From NCBI GenBank assembly GCA_947591115.1, contig CANQCX010000117.1:1-6292 (forward strand): a stretch of 6,292 nucleotides of DNA, given 5' to 3'. Position numbers and translations under genes: made by a program. The DNA comes from an uncultured Lachnospiraceae bacterium. GTDB taxonomy: Bacteria; Bacillota; Clostridia; Lachnospirales; Lachnospiraceae. The notes under the pieces were generated by a model. The model was not told where the DNA came from. It saw only the letters and a list, made by a program, of their open reading frames with translations, and did not search any database. Every line of letters starts with the position of its first letter. The first letter of the stretch is position 1. Below are positions 1 to 5,795 of the stretch, one piece after another.

Positions 1-1
1 T

Positions 2-214
2 GTCCGGTTGGAATCCGCCAGAGAAACCGTAGTGCGCCAGCTCAGGGAGGCGCGCAAGGCAAAAGGGATGACGCAGGAGCATCTTGCCGGACTTGTCGGA
101 ACCAAGAAGTCTAATATTTCCAGACTGGAAAGCGGGCGGTATAACCCCAGTCTGGATTTTCTGGTCAAAGTAGCGGACGGCTTGGGCAGACAGATTAAAA
201 TCAAGCTGGAATAA
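2..214 (+). CDS. HigA-like XRE-family helix-turn-helix regulator/antitoxin, 3' portion
   Basis: The frame is open to the left edge and ends at TAA 212-214, so about 70 C-terminal residues are visible. A TTG at 8 could act as a start, but no ribosome binding site can be seen, and HigA-type proteins normally carry some 25-35 more residues before the helix-turn-helix; I therefore call it 5'-partial. The visible part is a typical XRE (HTH_3) domain: RQLREARKAKGMTQEHLAG, then the recognition-helix segment TKKSNISRLESG and the NPSLDFLVKVADGLG helix, ending in a short strand-like tail (QIKIKLE) of the kind HigA and related antitoxins have. Such proteins bind an operator in their own promoter and neutralise a RelE/HigB-type mRNA interferase, usually encoded just upstream. 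That toxin and the promoter would lie outside the window, so the antitoxin role is inference; a stand-alone regulator is the alternative. The next gene begins 21 nt downstream. Confidence 0.8.
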   Translation, partial: VRLESARETVVRQLREARKAKGMTQEHLAGLVGTKKSNISRLESGRYNPSLDFLVKVADGLGRQIKIKLE

Positions 215-220
215 CAAGAC

Positions 221-230
221 GAAGGAGGAG
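221..230 (+). promoter_or_regulatory. Strong ribosome binding site setting the GTG start at 236
   Basis: GAAGGAGGAG contains a full AGGAGG core at 223-228, seven bases before GTG 236-238. It decides the start of the 94-residue protein, since no ATG is suitably placed. The site lies in the 21-nt gap after the helix-turn-helix gene, and there is no room for a promoter there, so the two genes probably share a transcript. Confidence 0.75.
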
Positions 231-235
231 CAGTT

Positions 236-520
236 GTGGCGGAAGCAAAGAAGCTGGGGAATTTTGAAGGAAACGATATTGAGCTGTGCCGGACGACCAA
301 TGTACGGGCGGGGAACCATACGACGCGGCTTTTGATGGAGGAGCAGATTCCGTTTACCAAAATCAGCAAACGGATCCCGTTTTTCCGGAGGGAGAAGTAT
401 CAAGGAGCCAGCGAGGTACTGGTCATCAGTATCAATCCGCACCGCTACGGACAGGCGAGGCGCGTACTTGACCGTTTGGAGCTGATCGACCGGCAGCGTC
501 TTGTGCTGAGTAATTATTAG
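236..520 (+). CDS. Small basic protein of unknown function (94 aa)
   Basis: It starts at GTG 236 behind a consensus ribosome binding site and ends at TAG 518-520. I do not recognise a named family with certainty. The protein is soluble, with no signal peptide or membrane segment, and rich in Arg/Lys. Its probable secondary structure is strand (IELCRT, residues 15-20), helix (NHTTRLLMEEQ, 27-37), strand (IPFTKIS), a basic turn with paired aromatics (IPFFRREKY, 47-55), strand (SEVLVISIN, 59-67) and helix (RYGQARRVLDRLE, 70-82). This beta-alpha-beta-beta-alpha layout resembles small ferredoxin-like domains such as DUF2007 putative signal-transducing proteins, but that is inference from the pattern only. 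It is probably cotranscribed with the HigA-like gene upstream and could be an accessory component of that module or an unrelated passenger. A terminator-like hairpin begins 22 nt after its stop. Confidence 0.75.
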   Translation: MAEAKKLGNFEGNDIELCRTTNVRAGNHTTRLLMEEQIPFTKISKRIPFFRREKYQGASEVLVISINPHRYGQARRVLDRLELIDRQRLVLSNY

Positions 521-522
521 TC

Positions 523-551
523 TTTAAAAATAGAAACATATGTGCTAAAAT
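523..551 (+). promoter_or_regulatory. Candidate promoter of the envelope operon (extended -10)
   Basis: A -35-like TTTAAA at 523-528 (4 of 6 consensus bases) is followed, after exactly 17 bases, by TAAAAT at 546-551 (5 of 6). The -10 is preceded by TGC at 543-545, giving the extended -10 form TGnTAnAAT-like. Transcription would start near 558-560, giving a leader of about 18 nt that carries a ribosome binding site and leads into ATG 577. The -10 element lies inside the left arm of the inverted repeat 542-556/576-590, so an mRNA from this promoter would contain only the right arm. This is a sequence match only; no start site is known. Confidence 0.5.
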
Positions 552-597
552 TCATTTCAGGCGATAGGTGATGAGAATGAATTTTAGCACTTTTTTT
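542..597 (+). terminator. Intrinsic terminator-like hairpin spanning the next gene's start
   Basis: Bases 542-556 (GTGCTAAAATTCATT) and 576-590 (AATGAATTTTAGCAC) are perfect reverse complements: a 15-bp stem with a 19-nt loop at 557-575, followed directly by seven T's at 591-597. This is the form of a Rho-independent terminator, and it starts 22 nt after the stop of the preceding gene. The stem is AT-rich, with GC pairs mainly at its base (GTGC/GCAC), so the termination strength is uncertain. The right arm encodes Met-Asn-Phe-Ser-Thr of the next protein and the T-run encodes Phe-Phe, so the signal lies across that gene's start rather than in free intergenic DNA. Confidence 0.6.
566..572 (+). 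promoter_or_regulatory. Ribosome binding site choosing ATG 577
   Basis: AGGTGAT matches the 3' half of the full Shine-Dalgarno consensus (AAGGAGGTGAT). With that alignment the last G of the GGAGG position falls at 568, eight bases before ATG 577, which is ideal. GTG 568 and ATG 571 lie in the same frame but overlap the site itself, so they are unlikely starts. The site is in the loop of the 542-590 hairpin. Confidence 0.65.
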
Positions 598-2358
598 AAT
601 TCCGATTTACAAAAAGAGCATGAAAAACAAAAGAAATATCTTTCCGGAGCGGTTTTTGCAGTGCTTCCGGCAGTCATTTTTTATCTGATGGAAGCCTATG
701 AGCATAATCCGTTTGCGGAAGTCCGTCAGGAGGCGCAGCTTTTCAACATCCTTTTAATGGAGCTGCTGGCGTGGGGATTCTTTTTTCTGCTGGGCAGCGG
801 AAAATGGGCGGTTCGCCTCTTGGCGTTTTTTGCGATGGTTTTCGGACTGGTCAATCACTATGTAACGGAATTCCGCTCGACGCCGTTTGTACCCTGGGAT
901 CTGTTTTCCGTCAAAACGGCGGCAAGTGTGGCGGGAAACTATGATTTTACGCCCGAAATGCGCGTGGTCATCGTAACGGCTGTGTTTTGCGCACTGCTTG
1001 GAGCGGTTCATTTTTTGCAATTTGACTGGAAGCAAAAATGGTATGTAAGGCTGGCGCCGGCAGCGTGCGCCGCTGTGGCGCTGGCTCTGTTCGGAAAACT
1101 CCTTCAGGATGAAGGCTTCCAGAACCGCCACTATCTCTACCCGTTTTTGTTTACCCCTGCCTATATGACAAAGGTAAACGGAATGGCGGTCACGTTTACC
1201 ATGAATCTGGCGTATGTGGTGGTGGAAAAGCCAAAAGGATATGACAGGGAGGAATGCCGCAGTCTGCTGGCGGAATACGAAAAAGCGCAGCAGGAAGAAG
1301 CTCCTCTGCAGGAAGAGCTTCCGAATATCATTGTGATCATGGATGAAGCGTTTTCGGATCTGTCGGTGCTGGGCGAGGTTCCGGCATCCGAAGACTATAT
1401 GCCGTATCTGCATCGTCTGCAGCAGGGGCAGTCCAATACGATTACGGGTTTTTTGAATGTCTCTGTGTGCGGCGGCGATACCGCCAATACGGAATTCGAA
1501 TTCCTGACCGGAAATACGATGGCGTTTCTGCCATCCGGAAGCATTCCCTACCAGCAGTATCTCAAAGAGGAGATTCCGTCTCTGGCAAGCCATTTGGCGG
1601 GACTTGGCTATGAAACCTGCGCAATGCACCCTTATCCGGCGGACGGCTGGAACCGTAAGGAGATCTATCCTCTGATGGGATTTGAGCGGATGGAGTTTCT
1701 GCCGGACTATCGCGGAACATTTGGGTTTTCCTATGTGCGGAACTACGTCAGCGACCGTACGGACTTTCAGAAGATCATAGAAACCTATGAACAAAAAGAA
1801 GCGGGTACGCCGCTGTTCGTATTTAATGTTACCATGCAGAATCATGGTTCGTATACGAAGGAATATGATAATTTTACAGCGGACATTATGGTAAAAGGCG
1901 CGGACAATCCGGCGTTAGACCGTTATCTGTCGCTGCTTCGTCTGTCGGATCAGGCGTTGGAGGAATTGATTTCTTATTTTGACAGACAGGAGGAAAAGAC
2001 GGTCATCGTCTTTTTCGGAGACCACCAGCCGAATAACGCCGTTGCGCATTCTGTCTTTGACGGAAACGATGAAACGCTCCGCTATCAGGTGCCGTATCTG
2101 ATCTGGGCAAACTATGAGATCGGAGAACAAACGCAGGCGGACACCAGTGCAAACTATCTGGCGGCGCATGTGTTGGAGGCGGCGGGAGTGCCGACCTCCC
2201 CGTATCAGGATTTCCTGCTGGAGCTGGAAACGCACTATCCGGTGCTGTCTGCAGTGCGCAGGGAGCAAACCGGCGGGGACGGGGATGAAGACGCGCTTTT
2301 GAACTATCAGAAGCTGCAATATTATTTGATGTTTGACCGGAAAGGGGAAACGGAATGA
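577..2358 (+). CDS. LtaS-type membrane sulfatase-fold polymerase (lipoteichoic acid synthase family)
   Basis: This 593-residue protein is built like LtaS, which polymerises glycerol-phosphate from phosphatidylglycerol on the outer face of the membrane. Five membrane segments (about 21-40, 55-73, 79-96, 129-147, 156-174) precede an extracellular alkaline-phosphatase/sulfatase-fold domain starting near PNIIVIMDEAFSD (249-261). The expected active-site residues can be read off: metal ligand E257, nucleophile T302 in GGDTANTEFE, the substrate-pocket stretch DGWNR with W358 and R360, H423 in MQNHGSY, and the metal pair D482-H483 in GDHQP. They parallel S. aureus LtaS E255, T300, W354, R356, H416 and D475/H476. 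ATG 577 is chosen over GTG 568 and ATG 571 because of the AGGTGAT site at 566-572. The stop TGA overlaps the next ATG, so translation is probably coupled. An intact enzyme is likely; the exact product (lipoteichoic acid, or phosphoglycerol on another glycan or lipid) cannot be told from sequence. Confidence 0.85.
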   Translation: MNFSTFFNSDLQKEHEKQKKYLSGAVFAVLPAVIFYLMEAYEHNPFAEVRQEAQLFNILLMELLAWGFFFLLGSGKWAVRLLAFFAMVFGLVNHYVTEFRSTPFVPWDLFSVKTAASVAGNYDFTPEMRVVIVTAVFCALLGAVHFLQFDWKQKWYVRLAPAACAAVALALFGKLLQDEGFQNRHYLYPFLFTPAYMTKVNGMAVTFTMNLAYVVVEKPKGYDREECRSLLAEYEKAQQEEAPLQEELPNIIVIMDEAFSDLSVLGEVPASEDYMPYLHRLQQGQSNTITGFLNVSVCGGDTANTEFEFLTGNTMAFLPSGSIPYQQYLKEEIPSLASHLAGLGYETCAMHPYPADGWNRKEIYPLMGFERMEFLPDYRGTFGFSYVRNYVSDRTDFQKIIETYEQKEAGTPLFVFNVTMQNHGSYTKEYDNFTADIMVKGADNPALDRYLSLLRLSDQALEELISYFDRQEEKTVIVFFGDHQPNNAVAHSVFDGNDETLRYQVPYLIWANYEIGEQTQADTSANYLAAHVLEAAGVPTSPYQDFLLELETHYPVLSAVRREQTGGDGDEDALLNYQKLQYYLMFDRKGETE

Positions 2359-4847
2359 AAACAAACCGAAAGTGGATGTTTCTGGCATTTTTTCTTCCTT
2401 TTGCAGCCTGTCTGGGAATCTGTATAGGGGCGGGCGTTTATCCGTTTGGCAGTAACTGCATTCTGCATGTGGATATGTACCATCAGTATTGTCCGTTTTT
2501 TACCGAGTTTTTAGAGAAGCTGCAAAACGGAGGAAGTTTGCAGTATTCGTGGAAGCTGGGACTGGGTTCGGATTTTGTGTCCTTGTACGCGTACTATCTG
2601 GCAAGTCCGCTGAACTGGCTTTTGATCTTTTGCCCGAAATCGCTGGTCATTGAATTCATGACGCTTGCGGTGCTGGTAAAAATCGGAGTCTGCGGCTTTA
2701 GTTTTTTCCTGTTTTTAAAAGGCTCCTATTCCCTGATCGGAAAAGACGGGCGGCTGCACCGAAATACCGCGTTTCCGGCGCTGGTGTTTTCTACGGCATA
2801 CGCGCTGTCCGGCTTTATTGCGGCGTATAGCTGGGATATTATGTGGCTGGACTGCGTCGCGCTTGCCCCGCTGATCGTGCTGGGACTGGAAAAGCTGGTC
2901 AAAGAAAAGAAACCTGCGCTCTACTATGCGGCGCTGTCGATTTCGATTTTATCCAATTACTATATTTCCATTATGATCTGTCTGTTTCTGGTTCTGTATT
3001 TTCTTATTTTATTTCTGGAGCAGCAGGAGGGCCGCTGGAAAGCGCTTGGCAATTTTGTCCTCTATTCGCTTCTGGCAGGAGGAACGGGAGCCGTACTGCT
3101 GATTCCGGAAATTAAAATTCTTGCATACACAGATTCTTCCGGCGCAGGTTTACCCGAAAAGACAGAATGGTATTTTCATCTTCTTTCGGAGCTTTCCAGA
3201 AGCTGCGTCACAGCGGAGCCGTATCTGGGAGACGAACACTGGCCGAATCTGTATGCCGGTTCGTTTGGCATTCTTTTGCTGTTTCTCTTCGTGATGAACC
3301 GAAAGATTTCATGGAAGCGCAAATTGCCGAGGCTTCTGCTGGCAGCCTTTTTTCTGGTAAGTTTCGCAAACAATCAACTGGATTTTATCTGGCATGGGTT
3401 TCACTTTCCGAATTCCCTGCCGGCGCGCCAGTCGTTTTTGTATATTTTTCTGATCCTGACGATCGGATTTGAAACCGTCCGTATGCAAAAAGGGATTAAG
3501 CTTTGGCATGTCGGTATCGCGCTGGCGCTGTCGCTTGCCCTGCTGACGGGAGGGGCGCTTACGACGGAGGAAACGGTAACCGAGCCGCTGTGCTTTTTTC
3601 TGACGGGAGCGTTCCTTGTCTGCTATGTACTGCTGTTTTTTCTCATGCGCATCTCCGACCGGCAGCGGCGGACGATGTTCCGGCGGTTTACATTTTGTCT
3701 GGCGATCGGAGAATTGATTATCAATATGGCGGTAACCGGATTTTATATTACAGACCGGACGGCATACCGGAGTAAAATGGAGGATTACGAAAAGCTGCTG
3801 GCGCAGATACCGGAGGACGGCGCTTTTTATCGGGTGGAGGATCCGCAGCGGAAAACGAAAAACGACGACGCTTTGTACGGATATCCGTCCGCCAGTATTT
3901 TTTCTTCGCTGATGAATCTAAACGTCAGCCATTACTACCAGAGCGTTTTTATGGAGGGCGGCAGGAACTTTTTCTGCTACAACGGAGCGACTCCGCTGAC
4001 GTCCGCAATGCTTTCCGTAAAATATATTCTGTCGGACAGCGCGCTGGAGGAAAGTCCGGCGCTTACGCTGGCGGCGCAGGAGGGAAAGCAGTATCTGTAT
4101 GAAAGCAATTTTTGTCTGCCGCTCGGCTATATCATGCCGGAGGAGGTCATTGAGGAATGGGACATTTCCCATCATTACCGCGTTTCCAATCTGAATGAGC
4201 TGGCGTCCCTTCTGGGAGCCGGAGGGGATATGCTGATTCCGGTTTCCTGCGAAACGGAGGTAACCCGCGGAAGCACAGAGCTTTCGCCGAAAGCGGAAGG
4301 ATATTATTTTGCGGCGTATCAGACCTGCACCTCCGATACGCTGACCGAAACCGTCAGCAATGGAAGAAGCCGGACGTTTTCAAAAACCACGCACCGTTAT
4401 CTGCTCGATCTGGGGTACTGCCGCGCCGGAGATACGATTACGATTTCCAACGGCAAGGAGGAAATGATCTCCTTTCAGGTGTACCGTCTGGACTTCGATG
4501 CGGTGCAAGCCGCCTGTGAAACGCTGGGACGGCAGACGATGAAAATGGAAGCCTTTACGGACACGCAGATAGAAGGGCGGATTTCGGTTACGGAAGCGGG
4601 CAGGCTGCTCCTTACCGTTCCCTGCGAGTCCGGCTGGACGCTTTATGTGGACGGAAAGGAAACAAAGATTACCGCGTTTGAAGATGCTTTTATCAGTGTA
4701 TATTTAGAAGAAGGAGAGCACAGGATCCGGCTGGTCTACCGTACGCCGGGACTGGCGGAGGGCGGAGCAGTCAGCGCGTTCTGCCTGTGCGTATTTGTGC
4801 TGCTGCAGCTTGGCAGGAGGAAATGGTATGGAAAAACCGATCATTAG
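2355..4847 (+). CDS. YfhO-family GT-C membrane glycosyltransferase
   Basis: The 830-residue protein has a first membrane segment at 8-28, a short outside loop with the YfhO signature DMYHQYCPFF (40-49), about a dozen membrane segments up to roughly residue 463, a large extracytoplasmic beta-rich region (about 470-798) and a last membrane segment (about 803-819). Length and layout fit the family. D40 is in the position expected for the catalytic Asp of GT-C enzymes (inference), and the end of the outer domain has the usual GWTLYVDG and GEHRIRLVY motifs. In Bacillus, YfhO works with CsbB to add a sugar from a polyprenyl-phosphate carrier to lipoteichoic acid; an LtaS-type gene before it and a CsbB-type gene after it support the same role here. 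ATG 2355 overlaps the upstream TGA (ATGA) and follows AAAGGGG at 2341-2347. The stop TAG 4845-4847 lies 20 nt inside the next gene. The outer domain carries seven cysteines, which is unusual. The sugar and acceptor are not known. Confidence 0.85.
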   Translation: MKTNRKWMFLAFFLPFAACLGICIGAGVYPFGSNCILHVDMYHQYCPFFTEFLEKLQNGGSLQYSWKLGLGSDFVSLYAYYLASPLNWLLIFCPKSLVIEFMTLAVLVKIGVCGFSFFLFLKGSYSLIGKDGRLHRNTAFPALVFSTAYALSGFIAAYSWDIMWLDCVALAPLIVLGLEKLVKEKKPALYYAALSISILSNYYISIMICLFLVLYFLILFLEQQEGRWKALGNFVLYSLLAGGTGAVLLIPEIKILAYTDSSGAGLPEKTEWYFHLLSELSRSCVTAEPYLGDEHWPNLYAGSFGILLLFLFVMNRKISWKRKLPRLLLAAFFLVSFANNQLDFIWHGFHFPNSLPARQSFLYIFLILTIGFETVRMQKGIKLWHVGIALALSLALLTGGALTTEETVTEPLCFFLTGAFLVCYVLLFFLMRISDRQRRTMFRRFTFCLAIGELIINMAVTGFYITDRTAYRSKMEDYEKLLAQIPEDGAFYRVEDPQRKTKNDDALYGYPSASIFSSLMNLNVSHYYQSVFMEGGRNFFCYNGATPLTSAMLSVKYILSDSALEESPALTLAAQEGKQYLYESNFCLPLGYIMPEEVIEEWDISHHYRVSNLNELASLLGAGGDMLIPVSCETEVTRGSTELSPKAEGYYFAAYQTCTSDTLTETVSNGRSRTFSKTTHRYLLDLGYCRAGDTITISNGKEEMISFQVYRLDFDAVQAACETLGRQTMKMEAFTDTQIEGRISVTEAGRLLLTVPCESGWTLYVDGKETKITAFEDAFISVYLEEGEHRIRLVYRTPGLAEGGAVSAFCLCVFVLLQLGRRKWYGKTDH
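4815..4820 (+). promoter_or_regulatory. Ribosome binding site inside the yfhO-like gene setting ATG 4828
   Basis: AGGAGG at 4815-4820, seven bases before ATG 4828, is a consensus site inside the last codons of the upstream gene. It rules out the in-frame TTG 4795, which has no such site, and the out-of-frame ATG 4823, which is too close and soon meets a stop. Ribosomes ending at TAG 4845-4847 would be next to this start, favouring coupled translation. Confidence 0.8.
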
Positions 4848-5784
4848 CGTAGTCGTGCCCTGTTATAACGAGCAGGAAACGCTCCCGATCCTTTATCGGG
4901 AATTGAGCCGCATCGCGGAAGCGATGGAGGACTATGAATTTGAATATCTGTTTGTCAACGACGGCTCTAAGGATCAGACGTTTGCGCTGCTGACGCGCAT
5001 GGCGGAGGCGGACGCGCGGGTAAAATATGTGTCGTTTTCCCGTAATTTCGGAAAAGAAGCCGCGCTGTACGCGGGACTTTCCAATGCGAAGGGCGATTAT
5101 GTAGTTACGATGGATGCGGACATGCAGGATCCGCCGTCGCTTTTGCCGGAAATGATAGAACCCGTTGCGAAAGGACTATGCGACAACGTAGCGACGCGCC
5201 GCGTCAACCGGATCGGGGAGCCGCGCATCCGTTCCTTTTTCGCGCGCTTGTTTTATCGTTTGATGCGGAGACTTTCCAAGATCGAAATTGCAGACGGCGC
5301 AAGGGATTACCGCCTGATGAACCGCGCGATGGTGGACAGCATTCTCGCAATTACAGAATACAACCGGTTTTCCAAAGGAATTTTCACATGGGTCGGTTAT
5401 CAGACCAAATGGCTGGAATATGAGAATGTGCAGCGTTCGGCGGGCGAAACGAAATGGAGCTTTTGGAAGCTGCTGCATTATTCGCTGGACGGACTGGTCA
5501 GTTTTTCCAATGTGCCGATTACCATTTCCTCTTATCTGGGACTGGCGCTGACCGTAGTATCGTTTATCGCCATTCTGTTTGAGATCGTCCGGACGCTGGC
5601 GTTCGGGGATCCGGTCAGCGGCTGGCCGTCGCTGGTATGCATCATTACGTTTATCGGAGGAATCCAGTTGTTTTGCATGGGGATCATGGGGCAGTATATT
5701 TCCAAAACCTATATGGAAGTGAAAAAACGACCGCACTATATTATTCGTGATACGAATTGTGAAAACGCGAAACGGAATAACTAG
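4828..5784 (+). CDS. CsbB/GtrB-type polyprenyl-phosphate glycosyltransferase (GT2)
   Basis: A 318-residue family 2 glycosyltransferase of the DPM1/GtrB/CsbB kind, which moves a sugar from a nucleotide donor to undecaprenyl phosphate on the cytoplasmic face. In order it shows the GT-A start ISVVVPCYNEQE (6-17), VNDGS (43-47), FSRNFGKEAAL (70-80), the metal-binding DAD (96-98) followed by MQDPP, GARDYRLMNR (157-166), FSKGIFTWVGYQT (181-193), the R-AGETKWSFWKL region (203-215), two C-terminal membrane helices (about 231-256 and 266-290) and the family's tail YMEVKKRPHYIIRD. The length is typical and no key motif is missing. The start overlaps the yfhO-like gene by 20 nt, which points to a functional pair: this enzyme would make the lipid-linked sugar that YfhO uses outside. 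GlcNAc is the sugar in B. subtilis CsbB, but the donor here cannot be read from sequence. It ends at TAG 5782-5784, inside the next gene's ribosome binding region. Confidence 0.9.
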   Translation: MEKPIISVVVPCYNEQETLPILYRELSRIAEAMEDYEFEYLFVNDGSKDQTFALLTRMAEADARVKYVSFSRNFGKEAALYAGLSNAKGDYVVTMDADMQDPPSLLPEMIEPVAKGLCDNVATRRVNRIGEPRIRSFFARLFYRLMRRLSKIEIADGARDYRLMNRAMVDSILAITEYNRFSKGIFTWVGYQTKWLEYENVQRSAGETKWSFWKLLHYSLDGLVSFSNVPITISSYLGLALTVVSFIAILFEIVRTLAFGDPVSGWPSLVCIITFIGGIQLFCMGIMGQYISKTYMEVKKRPHYIIRDTNCENAKRNN

Positions 5785-5795
5785 AGGAGAAAACA

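Noticed and set aside
568..576. GTG 568 or ATG 571 as start of the LtaS-type gene
   Set aside because: Both overlap the AGGTGAT ribosome binding site, leaving no spacing; ATG 577 is correctly placed.
1491..1504. Perfect 14-bp palindrome GGAATTCGAATTCC
   Set aside because: It lies within the conserved catalytic-loop codons TEFEF of the LtaS-type gene, where the Glu-Phe repeat (GAA TTC GAA TTC) produces the palindrome by itself; there is no T-run or repeat elsewhere to suggest an operator or terminator.
754..1845. Long open frame on the minus strand, opposite the LtaS-type gene
   Set aside because: The opposite + frame encodes a protein with all expected membrane segments and catalytic motifs. 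The minus product is rich in Arg, His and Gln with no recognisable domain, as expected of an antisense shadow. The other long minus frames (1915-2388, 5176-5922, 5805-6287) fail for the same reason.
4795..4827. Upstream TTG start adding 11 residues to the GT2 protein
   Set aside because: There is no ribosome binding site in front of it and the extra residues (MCCCSLAGGNG) fit nothing in the family, whereas ATG 4828 has AGGAGG at ideal spacing and begins right at the GT-A fold.
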